Assembly: GCF_900129635.1 (NCBI RefSeq)
Contig: NZ_FSRB01000003.1
Span: forward strand, 372,001 to 436,000
Length of the DNA: 64,000 bases
From: Singulisphaera sp. GP187
Lineage (GTDB): Bacteria; Planctomycetota; Planctomycetia; Isosphaerales; Isosphaeraceae
Direction: 5' to 3'
Positions within the stretch are counted from its first letter, which is position 1. Each line of letters begins with the position of its first letter. Below are positions 53,689-62,848 of the stretch, one piece after another. The notes below the pieces were generated by a model, which was not told the DNA's origin, did not search any database, and saw only the letters and a list, made by a program, of their open reading frames with translations. A program made the position numbers and the translations under genes.

Positions 53689-54966
53689 ATGGCGTCCCTC
53701 GACCGACCCAAGCTCCGGCCCCTCTCTGCCCAACGCTTCGAGCACCAGGGGCAAACCTACGCGGCGATCGCCGACCCGCTCGGTGTGTTTCTCGAACCCG
53801 TCTTGATTCCGATCGACGGCTATCAGTGGGTGGTCCGCCACTTCGATGGTGAAACCTTACTGAGCGAGATTCAGGCCCGAGTGCTCCGCGAGACCGGCCA
53901 ACTGATCACCCTGGCGCAGCTCGAGGAATTGGTCGACCAGCTTGATCGCGCCATGGTCCTCGACGGTCCGACGTTCGCCGCCTACCACGAGTCGTACCGC
54001 CGCGCGCCGGTGCGGCCGGCGGCTATGGCCGGACGATCGTACGCGGGAACCGAGCGCGCGTTGCGAGCGCAGCTCGCACGCTTTTTCTGCCATGCCGACG
54101 GCTCGGGCGTGCCACAACTCCAGACGCCGACCATTCCGTCCCGGCTTCGCGGCGTGCTCAGTCCGCATATCGACTTTCAGCGCGGCGGTCCGGTCTATAC
54201 CTGGTCTTACAAGGAGCTGGTCGAACGCTCCGACGCCGACACGTTCGTCATCCTGGGCGTCGCCCACCAATATTGCCGCAATCGATTCGCATTGACCCGC
54301 AAGGACTTTGAAACGCCGCTCGGCCGCGTCCGGACCAACGGCGATTATGTCGATCGAATCGCCGCACTGGCCGGGCACGACCTGTTCGAGGACGAACTCT
54401 CGCATCGGACCGAGCATTCGATCGAGTTCCAGGTGGTCTTTCTCCAGTACCTCCTGGGGGGCATCCGCGACTTCTCGATCGTGCCGATCCTGGTCGGCTC
54501 GTTCCACGACTTGATGGACGCGGGGACCGACCCGATCGAATCCGACGACGTGCGGCGGTTCGTCGAATCCCTTCGTGCCGCGGAAGCGGCCCACGGCAGG
54601 AAGGTCGCGTACATCGGCGGGATCGACCTTTGCCACGTCGGGCCTGAGTTCGGCGACCCCGATCTGCTCGACCCCGAAATCCTTGCCGAGGTGCGCTCGT
54701 TCGACACGTCGATGCTCGATCGCGCAGTCGCGCGTGATCCGGCGGGCTGGTTCGGGACGGCCGCCGAGATCGGCAATCGCTGGCGGGTCTGCGGACTGGC
54801 CGCGGCCTACACCATGCTCCACGCGATGGGACCGGCGCGAGGCACGCTCCTCAAATACGACCAGGCCGTCGATGAGGGACGCACCTGTTGCGTCAGTTTC
54901 GCCAGCCTTGCGTTTGACGCCCATGACGAGCCCAGCCCTTCAGCCGAGGTCCGAACCTGTGCCTGA
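53689..54966 (+). CDS. MEMO-like / AmmeMemoRadiSam system protein B
   Basis: A 425-residue protein. The first 120 residues (LDRPKLRPLSAQRFEHQGQT, a PqqD-like helix set ALEEL..DQLDRAMVLDGPTF) precede the MEMO domain (about 125-405). That domain has GVLSPHIDFQRGGPVYTW, FVILGVAHQYC, EHSIEFQVVFLQYLLG and the metal-binding set IGGIDLCHVGPEFGDP. MEMO proteins bind iron or copper; in bacteria they work with AmmeMemoRadiSam radical enzymes, but none is adjacent. ATG 53689 (MASLDRPKL) has AGGAA 7 bases upstream. It overlaps the next gene by 44 bases. Confidence 0.85.
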   Translation: MASLDRPKLRPLSAQRFEHQGQTYAAIADPLGVFLEPVLIPIDGYQWVVRHFDGETLLSEIQARVLRETGQLITLAQLEELVDQLDRAMVLDGPTFAAYHESYRRAPVRPAAMAGRSYAGTERALRAQLARFFCHADGSGVPQLQTPTIPSRLRGVLSPHIDFQRGGPVYTWSYKELVERSDADTFVILGVAHQYCRNRFALTRKDFETPLGRVRTNGDYVDRIAALAGHDLFEDELSHRTEHSIEFQVVFLQYLLGGIRDFSIVPILVGSFHDLMDAGTDPIESDDVRRFVESLRAAEAAHGRKVAYIGGIDLCHVGPEFGDPDLLDPEILAEVRSFDTSMLDRAVARDPAGWFGTAAEIGNRWRVCGLAAAYTMLHAMGPARGTLLKYDQAVDEGRTCCVSFASLAFDAHDEPSPSAEVRTCA

Positions 54967-55912
54967 CAGCCCCGCTCCGGTCGTCGAGTCGCCCGAAAGC
55001 TCGCCCCGGCCGCCTTGCCCGGCACCGGCCGATTTTCGGGCGGAAGTTGCCACCTACGACCGGCTGGCCGAACACGCGATCTGGAACGGCCCGCGCTACC
55101 GACTGCGCTATCGGGTGCTCGGCCAGGGTCCCCCTTTAATCCTCGTCCCCGGCATCGCCGCAACCTATCGCGGTTATGCGCTGATGCTCAACCGGCTTTC
55201 GAGCCAGTTCCGGACAGTGATTTTCGACTACCCGGGGGACCACCCCGACGACGGGGCCAAGCTGGGGCGGATCACCCACGACCACCTCGTCGACGACCTC
55301 TTCGGTCTGATCGAGCACCTCAATATCGGCCGCGCCTTCTTGACGGGCTTGTCGTTCGGTTCCACGGTCGTGTTCCGGGCGCTCTACCGCGAGCCCAGAC
55401 GATTCCCCAAGGCGGTCGTCCAGGGGGCGTTCGCGCACCGTCGCTTCAGTCGGGCCGAGCGGCTGGCGCTCTCGCTCGGTCGCCACCTGCCGGGACAGAG
55501 CGCGCGGCTGCCCTGGCGCGAGCAAGTGCTCGCCTACAACAGCAAGAGCCACTTCCCTTCGATTATTGAAGACCGCTGGCCCTACTATCTCGAGCAAAAC
55601 GGTCTGACTCCGATTGCCGCGCTGGCCCATCGACTCGACCTGGTCGCGCGGCTCGACCTCCGGCCGATCCTTCCCGAGATTCGCAACCCGGTCCTTTTGC
55701 TTCAGGGCAACGAGGACCGAATCGTGGTGCGCCGCTACTTCGACGAACTGAACGCCGCCTTGCCGGCCGCCGAGGGGGTGATCATGCCCCTGGTCGGCCA
55801 CCAACCGCACTACACCCACGCCGAAGCGCTGGCGCAGGTGACCGCCGACTGGCTGCTGCCTTGCGCCCCCGAAGGATGCCCTAACGAGCCCAGGCCGGCC
55901 GCGGGAGCGTGA
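54923..55912 (+). CDS. Alpha/beta hydrolase
   Basis: A 329-residue serine hydrolase. After a variable Pro-rich N-terminus of 35 residues it has the oxyanion loop PPLILVPGIAATYRGYALML, nucleophile elbow TGLSFGST (Ser near residue 137), Asp in LLLQGNEDRIVV and His in LVGHQPHY. The substrate is unknown. ATG 54923 lies inside the preceding MEMO gene (44-base overlap in another frame), so translation is likely coupled. The N-terminal residues before the fold are not conserved-looking, and the true start could be slightly later. Confidence 0.85.
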   Translation: MTSPALQPRSEPVPDSPAPVVESPESSPRPPCPAPADFRAEVATYDRLAEHAIWNGPRYRLRYRVLGQGPPLILVPGIAATYRGYALMLNRLSSQFRTVIFDYPGDHPDDGAKLGRITHDHLVDDLFGLIEHLNIGRAFLTGLSFGSTVVFRALYREPRRFPKAVVQGAFAHRRFSRAERLALSLGRHLPGQSARLPWREQVLAYNSKSHFPSIIEDRWPYYLEQNGLTPIAALAHRLDLVARLDLRPILPEIRNPVLLLQGNEDRIVVRRYFDELNAALPAAEGVIMPLVGHQPHYTHAEALAQVTADWLLPCAPEGCPNEPRPAAGA

Positions 55913-56068
55913 GACTCGGCCTCGATCGGGCCGCGATCGCTCGCCATTGGTTTCGTGGCTCCGGACGCGGATCGTGGCTCGATCTATCCTGACAAGTCTC
56001 TCCGGTTTACAATCAGACTCGCTCGGCGGCGTGGCGTCCGTCGCGAATCGCCGCAACCTTCAGTGAGG

Positions 56069-57343
56069 ATGTCCACCTTGGCCGAATCGCGCTCGAAATT
56101 GGTGATTGTGGGGATCGGCGACGACGGCCTGGCCGGGATGACCGAGTCGGCGCGGCGGATCGTGGCCGAGGCCGAGGTGATCCTGGGCGCTCCGGCGATG
56201 CTCGTGCTCCTCGACGGGCTGAGCGGCCGGAAAGAAGCGCTCGAACCCGACATGCCCGCGGCGCTCCGGCAAGTGCGCGAGGCGCTCGCGTCGCAACGCG
56301 CCGTGCTGGTGAGCGGTGGCGATCCGCTCTTCTATGGCGTGGCGCGATACTTGTGCGATCGCCTGGGCAAGGATCAGTTCGAGGTCATTCCCCACGTCAG
56401 CAGCATGCAGCTCGCCTTCGCGCGGGTCAAGGAGAGCTGGGAGGACGCCTACCTGACCAGCCTTGCCGGCCGACCGCTCGAGGCCATCGTCGATCGGATC
56501 CGGACGGCCGAGAAAGTCGGCCTCTTCTCGAGCGACGAGCACCCGCCGAACCGGCTGGCCCGGGCGCTTCTCGATCGTGGGATCGACTACTTCCGGGCCT
56601 ACGTCTGCGAAAACCTCGGCTCGCCCGACGAGCGAGTGACCCAGGCGGAGCTGTCCGACCTGGCCAGCATGGACTTTGACCCGCTCAACGTTCTGATCCT
56701 GATCCGGAAGCCGAATCGTCCCGACCAGGCCAACCGCGCGGGCCGCCACCGCCTGTTCGGCAACGCCGATGACGTGTTCGCCCAGACGCTCCCCAAGCGC
56801 GGCCTGATCACGCAATCCGAGGTCCGGTCGATCGCCCTGGCTCAACTCGATATCCGGCCGACCAGCGTGGTCTGGGACATCGGCGCCGGTTCCGGCTCGG
56901 TGGCCATCGAGGCGGCCCAGCTGGCCTACCAAGGGATGGTCTACGCGGTCGAGCCCGAGCCGGCCGACGTGGCCTTGATCGAGGCCAATGCCGAGTCGTT
57001 CGGGGTCCCCAACGTGCGGCCGGTCCAGGGACGCGCTCCGGAAGTGCTCGCGAGCCTCCCCGATCCCGACGCCATTTTCGTCGGCGGCACCGGCCGACAG
57101 GTTGTGCTGGTCCTCCGGTCGGCCTACGCGCGGCTTTGCCCGGGGGGACGAATGGCCGTCAACGTCGTCACGATCGATGGGCTGGCCACCGCGCTCGAGA
57201 CGCTCAAACAATTGACCCCGGAAGTCCAGGTCTGGAACATCTCGATCGCACGCGGGATCGAGCAGATGGACCGCGTGCGCTTCGAGGCGATCAACCCCAC
57301 GTTTCTCCTCGCCGTCACCAAGACGCACGACGGGAGCGACTGA
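56069..57343 (+). CDS. cobL: Precorrin-6Y C5,15-methyltransferase (decarboxylating), CbiE-CbiT fusion
   Basis: A 424-residue fusion of two methyltransferases. Residues 1-205 are CbiE-like, with VIVGIGDDGLAGMTESARRI, VLVSGGDPLFYGVARYL and SSMQLAFARV. Residues 230-424 are CbiT-like, with TQSEVRSIALAQLDIRPTSV and the SAM site VWDIGAGSGSVAIEAAQL. It methylates C-5 and C-15 and removes the C-12 acetate carboxyl in corrin-ring synthesis. The start ATG 56069 follows GTGAGG with no spacer, so a downstream TTG (residue 4) is possible. No other cobalamin gene is in this window. Confidence 0.9.
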   Translation: MSTLAESRSKLVIVGIGDDGLAGMTESARRIVAEAEVILGAPAMLVLLDGLSGRKEALEPDMPAALRQVREALASQRAVLVSGGDPLFYGVARYLCDRLGKDQFEVIPHVSSMQLAFARVKESWEDAYLTSLAGRPLEAIVDRIRTAEKVGLFSSDEHPPNRLARALLDRGIDYFRAYVCENLGSPDERVTQAELSDLASMDFDPLNVLILIRKPNRPDQANRAGRHRLFGNADDVFAQTLPKRGLITQSEVRSIALAQLDIRPTSVVWDIGAGSGSVAIEAAQLAYQGMVYAVEPEPADVALIEANAESFGVPNVRPVQGRAPEVLASLPDPDAIFVGGTGRQVVLVLRSAYARLCPGGRMAVNVVTIDGLATALETLKQLTPEVQVWNISIARGIEQMDRVRFEAINPTFLLAVTKTHDGSD

Positions 57344-57458
57344 AACTTTGGCGATTCCGATCCCTCGGTTGTGAGAAGCCAAGGGCGGCAGGTATACTGG
57401 TGAAAAGGGACATAACCATGGTCGCTACCGAAGCGCGGCCGCACGAGGAACGGGCAGC

Positions 57459-58205
57459 ATGGCCGAGGCCGTCGACACGGAGTTGGATCTGATCGCTGTC
57501 GGCGCACACCCCGACGATGTCGAGATCGCATGCGGTGGGACGTTGGCACGCCTGGTTCGGAAGGGGTACAACGTCGGGATCGTCGACCTCACGGACGGCG
57601 AGCCGACCCCGCTTTCTGCCGGCCCTGACATCCGACTCGCCGAAGCCGAGCGGGCTGCCAAAATTCTCGGCGTCCAGGTCCGAATCAACCTGAACCTGCC
57701 CAACCGTCGGCTCTTCGATAACTTCGAGTCACGGGTGGCCCTGGCCAAGGTGTTCCGAAAATACCGGCCCAAGGTGGTGCTCGGCTTCGGCGGCAAGACC
57801 GTGCTGGCCTCGCCCGACCATTACCAGGCCATGCTGATCACCGACGCGGCCGTCTTCTACAGCCGCCTCACGAAATGGGACGAACATTTCGACGGTCTGC
57901 CGGTGCACACGATCTCGAATCAGTTGAGCTTCCCGATCGCGATCCACGGGTTAGACTTACCCGAAGCCTCGGGATACATAGTGGCCGATATTGGCAGCAC
58001 CTTGGACGTGAAGATCGAGGCGGTTCGCGCTTATGCCACCCAGTTTCCCGCAAATAAGGCGGGGATCTTCGGTGCCGTCGAAACGATGAACCGCTACCAC
58101 GGGTTGACGGCCGGTTTCGAGGCGGGAGAGCTGTTCATGACTTATCGCTCGGTGGGGATCGACGACCTGATGCGCTGGGCCAGTCCGACCCACGCCCGAT
58201 CGTAG
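57459..58205 (+). CDS. bshB1: Bacillithiol biosynthesis deacetylase BshB1-like (LmbE family)
   Basis: A 248-residue LmbE/PIG-L zinc deacetylase. Marks are LIAVGAHPDDVEIACGGTLA (zinc ligands, Asp base), IVDLTDGEPTPLSAGPDIRL and the third ligand region SPDHYQAMLITDAAVFYSRL. It removes the acetyl group from GlcNAc-malate during low-molecular-weight thiol synthesis, if BshB1 is right; other LmbE enzymes deacetylate different GlcNAc conjugates. ATG 57459 has GAGGAA 8 bases upstream. No other bsh genes are nearby. Confidence 0.82.
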   Translation: MAEAVDTELDLIAVGAHPDDVEIACGGTLARLVRKGYNVGIVDLTDGEPTPLSAGPDIRLAEAERAAKILGVQVRINLNLPNRRLFDNFESRVALAKVFRKYRPKVVLGFGGKTVLASPDHYQAMLITDAAVFYSRLTKWDEHFDGLPVHTISNQLSFPIAIHGLDLPEASGYIVADIGSTLDVKIEAVRAYATQFPANKAGIFGAVETMNRYHGLTAGFEAGELFMTYRSVGIDDLMRWASPTHARS

Positions 58206-58281
58206 AACCGCCGAAGTCGAAACAGTGGGCTCCGATCCAGACACGATGCGCTCGTTTGCTCGGTGAAAGAAGGCGGTTGAG

Positions 58282-59271
58282 GTGAGTTGGTATTCGCGGT
58301 TCCTTTCATGGCTGAGGAAACTGATGAACGACTTCACGGGGAAGTCTTCGGAAACTCGTGCCCAGAACGACCCGGAGGCCACCGCCGACCTCCCCATGTC
58401 CTCGCCGCTGACCGTCCGTTCCAGTGGCCTCAAGCTCCTCGTCGGGGTGGTTTCCACGGTAGGCCGCTACCGCGAGCACAACGAAGACAACTACTTCGTT
58501 CCCGGCCGTAAGTCGGTCCGGTTTGATGCTCCGTCACCCCCGGAAGGGAGCGGCGAGACGGTCTTGTCGTCACTCGATCCCGCGTCCAACGTGCTGTTCA
58601 TCGTCGCGGACGGCATGGGGGGGCAGCAGGCGGGCGAGCAGGCGAGCAAGATGGCCGTCGAGCTCATCCCCCGCGCCGTCTCACGACGGCTCGGATCGGA
58701 GGAGTCGGACCCCAAAGTGGTCCAGGGGCTGATTCGAGATTCGGTGGCCGACGCCAACCAGGAGATCCTCGGCTGCTCGGGGGCCGTGGCCGAGTTCTCG
58801 AACATGGGGACGACCGTCGTCCTCGCCCTCTTCCGTCACGACCGTGTGTTCGTCGCCGGCATTGGCGACTCGAGGGCGTACCGGCTGCGGAGCGGCCAGT
58901 TCGAACAACTCACCGAAGACCATTCCCTGGCCGACGCCCTGAGCCGCGCGGGCACGATCACCAAGGAAGAAGTCGCCAATCATAAGTTCAAGAACGTGCT
59001 CTACCTCTACCTCGGCAGCAAAGACGCCCGAGGGGGGCCCGAAGAAGTCCGAGTCCTCGACGTCCAGCCGGGCGACCGATTTCTGCTCGCGACCGACGGC
59101 CTGACGGGGGTGGTTCAGGATGAGGAATTGGCTCGCGTGCTCCAGTCGTGCGACGACCCGCAGAAAGCCGCGCGAATCCTGATCGACCAGGCTCTGGCCA
59201 ACGACTCGAAGGACAATATCACCAGTTTGGTCATCCACGTGGTGAACGAGGCCGCACGCGCCAACGTGTAA
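58282..59271 (+). CDS. PP2C-family Ser/Thr protein phosphatase
   Basis: A 329-residue PPM phosphatase. It has the metal-binding motifs in order: REHNEDNYFV (near residue 70), VADGMGGQQAGEQAS, VAGIGDSRAYRLR and KDNITSLVIHV. The first 50 residues are basic and Ser-rich. It removes phosphate from Ser/Thr residues in the cytoplasm. The start is GTG 58282 with AAGGCGG upstream. It lies directly before a Ser/Thr kinase gene, so the two probably form a regulatory pair. Confidence 0.92.
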   Translation: MSWYSRFLSWLRKLMNDFTGKSSETRAQNDPEATADLPMSSPLTVRSSGLKLLVGVVSTVGRYREHNEDNYFVPGRKSVRFDAPSPPEGSGETVLSSLDPASNVLFIVADGMGGQQAGEQASKMAVELIPRAVSRRLGSEESDPKVVQGLIRDSVADANQEILGCSGAVAEFSNMGTTVVLALFRHDRVFVAGIGDSRAYRLRSGQFEQLTEDHSLADALSRAGTITKEEVANHKFKNVLYLYLGSKDARGGPEEVRVLDVQPGDRFLLATDGLTGVVQDEELARVLQSCDDPQKAARILIDQALANDSKDNITSLVIHVVNEAARANV

Positions 59272-59391
59272 CGATGGCATTCGTCGTCCCGGTCCATTCC
59301 CTCACCACACCGAAGCTTAGCGATCGTCGTGATCCGCACCGGCCCTGGCGCCGGCATGAGGGGACCATCCCAACCCAGGGGTCTGAACATC

Positions 59392-60777
59392 ATGCCGCGG
59401 CTTGAAGACTTCCTGGCGAACCTGGCCAGGAGCGGCTTGGTGCCTCCGAGCGACCTGGAACGAGCTCGCTCCAGCCTTCCGAGCGAGCCGACCGCGGACG
59501 CGGCGGTCCGACTCGCCAAGCTCCTGATTCAGCTCAACGTCCTGACCCCGTACCAGGCCAGAAAGGTGCTCGCCGGAGCCACTCGCGGTTTTTTTCTCGG
59601 TGGCTACCGGATCCTGCGGCCGATCGGTGAAGGGGGGATGGGGAAGGTCTTTCTCGCCGCCCGCGAGGGGAAGAGCCAGCGGGTGGCCATCAAGGTGCTT
59701 CCCCCCAAGAAGGCCGCCGAGGAGGGACAGGCCTTACTCCGATTCCGCCGCGAGATGGAACTCTCGCGCCGGGCCAATCACCCCAACCTGGCACGCACCC
59801 TCGACGTCGGCAGCGAGGGGGACGTCCACTTCATGGTCCTCGAATACATCCCGGGCGACAGCCTTTACCATACGGTCAAAGGAAAGAGCGGCGGCCCGCT
59901 CCGCGTCCCCGACACCGCGCGATTCTTCCTCAAGGTGCTCGACGGACTCGAGGCCGCCCACAACTCCGGCCTGATTCATCGCGATATCAAGCCGTCGAAC
60001 ATCATGGTGACTCCCGACGGCGATGCCCGGATCCTCGACCTCGGTCTGGCCAAGGCCATCAACGAGGAGAGCCCGCTCACGCGCCCGAACGTCGTGATCG
60101 GCACGCTCGACTACGCCAGCCCCGAGCAACTCGGCAACGCCGCGCAGGCCGACCGCCGGAGCGACCTCTACAGCCTGGGCTGCACCCTCTATTTCACCCT
60201 CTCGGGCCGGGCTCCCTTCGAAGGCGGCGACGTCGTCAACAAGATCTTCAAGCAACGGATGGAAGATCCGGAGCCCTTGGAGCGGGTGGCACGCGGCGTC
60301 CCGGCCGCATTCGCGGCCATCGTCCGCAAGCTCATGGCCAAGTCTCCCGACGACCGCTACCAGACCTGCGCGGAGCTGAGCTCCGACCTCGCGCGCTGGA
60401 CCGACCCCGAGAAGGTCCGGTCAATCCTCGGCGCCGAGGCGGAATCGGCCCGCGCGTTCCGTCCGCCTCCCCCCGAGCTGGAAGACGAGGACCTACGACT
60501 CCTCACCGTCGACGATTCCCAGAGCTCCCAGCCCTTTTCGCTCCGCGACCTAGGCGAGGCTGAGCCGGCCTTTGCGCCCATGCACCGCCCTCCACCCTCT
60601 CCCGTCCCTGCGGTCGTCCTGCTCCCGGGGGAACGGGAACGGCGGGTCGCCGCGAACCAGGCCTACGCCCCCGCAAGTCGAATCCCGCCTGATGAGTCTC
60701 GTTGGCTGGTCCACTTCGTCGCGATCGCGGTCGTGATCGGGGTGCTCGCCATCCTGGGAATCACGCTCCTCCGTTGA
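59392..60777 (+). CDS. Membrane-anchored Ser/Thr protein kinase
   Basis: A 461-residue kinase. An N-terminal helical region (about 1-60) is followed by the kinase domain (about 68-340): glycine loop IGEGGMGKVFLA, VAIKVL with the catalytic Lys, HRDIKPSNIMV and IGTLDYASPEQL. The usual DFG is DLG here (ILDLGLAKA). A Pro-rich linker and one C-terminal membrane helix (HFVAIAVVIGVLAILGITLL) follow. The helix at the extreme C-terminus leaves no sensor domain outside the cell. ATG 59392 was preferred for domain fit; a longer frame exists upstream. It is preceded by PP2C. Confidence 0.92.
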   Translation: MPRLEDFLANLARSGLVPPSDLERARSSLPSEPTADAAVRLAKLLIQLNVLTPYQARKVLAGATRGFFLGGYRILRPIGEGGMGKVFLAAREGKSQRVAIKVLPPKKAAEEGQALLRFRREMELSRRANHPNLARTLDVGSEGDVHFMVLEYIPGDSLYHTVKGKSGGPLRVPDTARFFLKVLDGLEAAHNSGLIHRDIKPSNIMVTPDGDARILDLGLAKAINEESPLTRPNVVIGTLDYASPEQLGNAAQADRRSDLYSLGCTLYFTLSGRAPFEGGDVVNKIFKQRMEDPEPLERVARGVPAAFAAIVRKLMAKSPDDRYQTCAELSSDLARWTDPEKVRSILGAEAESARAFRPPPPELEDEDLRLLTVDDSQSSQPFSLRDLGEAEPAFAPMHRPPPSPVPAVVLLPGERERRVAANQAYAPASRIPPDESRWLVHFVAIAVVIGVLAILGITLLR

Positions 60778-60873
60778 ATTTTCAGGCATTGGCCCAGCGT
60801 TTGCTTCACTCAGTGGACGCACGCCAGCAACACAAGCACTTCGCTTGGGATTTGGGGTGGGGGACTTCCACAA

Positions 60874-61080
60874 ATGGCTGCTTTTCACGGCTTAAATGCA
60901 AGCAAAACCAGCACGCTGCCTCAGGGGGGAGTGGTCGAGATCGGCTTACTGTTGCCGGCAAATCAAGCCGACGCGCTGGTTGAACTCTCCAAGCGACGCC
61001 ACCAGAGCGTGGCTCAGATTCTTCGAGGACTCATCGACCGCGCGCTGACCGATGATGAGGCGGCCACCCGCTGGTCCTGA
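60874..61080 (+). CDS. Small RHH-like protein
   Basis: A 68-residue protein. The segment VVEIGLLLPANQADALVELS followed by SVAQILRGLIDRAL reads as strand-helix-helix, like a small ribbon-helix-helix DNA-binding protein. GGGGGA lies about 10 bases upstream of ATG 60874. No toxin partner is adjacent. It follows the kinase gene by 96 bp. Confidence 0.6.
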   Translation: MAAFHGLNASKTSTLPQGGVVEIGLLLPANQADALVELSKRRHQSVAQILRGLIDRALTDDEAATRWS

Positions 61081-61288
61081 CCCCCTTTTTTTCAATTTGG
61101 GTACATTTGTTTAGACCCATCTTGTCTCACGAGCCGAACAGAAGAGACCGAGGCCGGTCGGCTTCTGTCCACTACGCCGCCAAATCTCACCATTTTCTAA
61201 TTTGTTGGATATTCCAGGTTCCCCGCTTTACCCACTTTAGGTGACTGGCCACCGTCTCGCACGTTGAGGCTCAGGCCGTTGGGCAGGC

Positions 61289-61735
61289 TCACTCCAGAGT
61301 CACCTCTTGGCCGGTTTCGCCATGACCGTCCTTCTCCCCCTTCCTCCGTCGCCTCCAGGCTCGCACCAGCCAGTGATCAGCTGCCCGGATGGTTCCCCAC
61401 ACGACCGCGACGAAGACGAACCACGCGTAAAGCTGCCCTTGCTCGGAATGCAGGGATTCCCAAAGCAGATCGCGGCACACGATGCCGCTGAGGAGGAAGA
61501 AGCCCCAGATAACGAGGTTTGGCGCGGCGTTCACCAACCTCCCGAGTACGCCTCCCTCGGTTGCACGCCGGTGCCAGGCTTCGGCTCTCAGGGCCTCGGA
61601 GCGGCAGCCCCGGCACATGGGACGCCCGCGGTGCCAGGTGGTAGCCTTCCTGCCGCAGGGGAAGTCCTGATACCAGGAAAGTCCGGGGTCAAGCCGGGGG
61701 ACGCAGCGGGATCGGGGCTCTTGGCAGGTATCCAT
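61289..61735 (-). CDS. Unknown two-helix membrane protein
   Basis: A 148-residue frame with a Cys/His-rich N-terminal part (MDTCQEPRSRCVPRLDPGLS, CGRKATTW, MCRGCRS) and two hydrophobic segments (NLVIWGFFLLSGIV, YAWFVFVAVVWGTI). It ends in a basic tail. The start may be ATG 61735 or GTG 61747. Its first 50 residues overlap the end of another minus-strand frame (61588-61935), so only one of the two may be full length as written. I recognise no family. Confidence 0.5.
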   Translation of the reverse strand: MDTCQEPRSRCVPRLDPGLSWYQDFPCGRKATTWHRGRPMCRGCRSEALRAEAWHRRATEGGVLGRLVNAAPNLVIWGFFLLSGIVCRDLLWESLHSEQGQLYAWFVFVAVVWGTIRAADHWLVRAWRRRRKGEKDGHGETGQEVTLE

Positions 61736-61935
61736 CGTCTGTTCCACTTCAACGGCACGATTGCAGCGAATTTGCGAAGCGCCTGGGCCTCGGCCCGTAC
61801 TCTGCGCTTCTGGTTTGACAGAGCTTCCAACGCCGCACGCCGTCGGGCACTACGACCGGCACAGACCATAGATAAGATGGCGAGGAAGATGACGGCAACC
61901 ATGAACCACTGGATACGGATCCGGGGGAGCCTCAT
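61588..61935 (-). CDS. Unknown small membrane protein
   Basis: A 115-residue frame. It begins MRLPRIRIQWFMVAVIFLAI, resembling the N-terminus of a common planctomycete group that starts with a basic leader and one membrane helix. A basic helix follows (RSARRRAALEALSNQKRRVR), then a Pro-rich end. The last 50 residues overlap the next gene and could be out of frame with the true protein. Confidence 0.45.
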   Translation of the reverse strand: MRLPRIRIQWFMVAVIFLAILSMVCAGRSARRRAALEALSNQKRRVRAEAQALRKFAAIVPLKWNRRWIPAKSPDPAASPGLTPDFPGIRTSPAAGRLPPGTAGVPCAGAAAPRP

Positions 61936-62418
61936 GACGGATGTCCTACGTTCTCACCGAAGCCTTTAGGCGAGAGAAGCGTAGCAGATCGCTCCGACGG
62001 ACGTAATGGGCGATGGCCGGTTCCCTTCCCGATGACCAAGGCCGGTTCCGTCGGTTGAAACATCCCACCGGCATCAATGGGGCTCTTTTCCCGCCGCCGC
62101 GTCCAGCCACTTCTGAAGCATCTGGCCAGCACGCTCGTGACGAGCCAAAGCCCGCTCCACGGCGGCCACCGGTAGCGGATCGCTCCCCTGAGCCTGTCCA
62201 CGCACGTACTCCGGGAGCGGTGTATCGGGGGATCCGCGCCACGACGGTCTGATGGGAGTGTAGCCAAGGATCGCCGTTTTTTGGTTTAGACACTGGGCTC
62301 CACCCCAAGCTAAACTTGAGCGTTTAACTCCGTGACAACACCCATCATTCGGGGCGGGACGGAGTTCTTTCACGGAAACAGTTAACGATCGAATTCGTTT
62401 TGCTATTGAACCAATCGC
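61936..62418. other. Region with weak open frames only
   Basis: About 480 bp. A minus-strand frame at 62074-62373 ends in a protein-like segment (TPLPEYVRGQAQGSDPLPVA, then AVERALARHERAGQMLQKWL) but has an unconvincing start. No RNA was seen. The promoter for the plus-strand pair at 62419 should be here. Confidence 0.4.
62074..62373 (-). CDS. Doubtful small unknown protein
   Basis: A 99-residue frame whose C-terminal half (from about residue 45) looks coding: PSWRGSPDTPLPEYVRGQAQ, then a helix ending GQMLQKWLDAAAGKEPH. The N-terminal part looks like non-coding sequence read by chance. There is no clear ribosome site. Treat as a possible small or remnant gene. Confidence 0.3.
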   Translation of the reverse strand: MKELRPAPNDGCCHGVKRSSLAWGGAQCLNQKTAILGYTPIRPSWRGSPDTPLPEYVRGQAQGSDPLPVAAVERALARHERAGQMLQKWLDAAAGKEPH

Positions 62419-62817
62419 ATGGCCATCACTCTGACGATACGCGACGAAGGGGTCGGCGGCGTGCCAGTGCAGGAGCAGACGCTGGACGTCCCCGCCGAGC
62501 GGATGACGGCCCGGGAGCTAATCCGGAGCCGCGTCTACCAGGAAGTGCAGGACTACAACCTTAGAATGACAGGTCCGTTCCTCGGGCTCGTCCGTCCCGA
62601 AAGCGCTGAGCGGGCGCTCAACCGCGCGGGGGCGACGGCCCGGTTCCGGCCGGTCGACTGGAAGAAACAGTTCGAGCGGGCGGTCGAGGCGTTCGAGGCC
62701 AACCAGATCCTCCTGCTCGTGGACGACCGGCAGGTCGATTCGCTCGACGAGGAGGTGACTCTCCGCGAGGGTTCCGTGGCGACTTTCCTGCGTCTGACCC
62801 TGCTGGTGGGTGGCTGA
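62419..62817 (+). CDS. Unknown protein preceding the DUF4132-like gene
   Basis: A 132-residue protein. It starts MAITLTIRDEGVGGVPVQEQ, a beta-rich segment like a ubiquitin-type or regulatory fold, and has the basic helix DWKKQFERAVEAFEANQILL. It ends with an acidic-to-hydrophobic strand (LREGSVATFLRLTLLVGG). I do not recognise a family. It is 31 bp ahead of the DUF4132-like gene and is likely co-transcribed with it. GC-rich codon use matches the neighbours. Confidence 0.7.
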   Translation: MAITLTIRDEGVGGVPVQEQTLDVPAERMTARELIRSRVYQEVQDYNLRMTGPFLGLVRPESAERALNRAGATARFRPVDWKKQFERAVEAFEANQILLLVDDRQVDSLDEEVTLREGSVATFLRLTLLVGG

Positions 62818-62848
62818 CGCGAGATGAGGCGATCCAGGGAGTCGGGCG

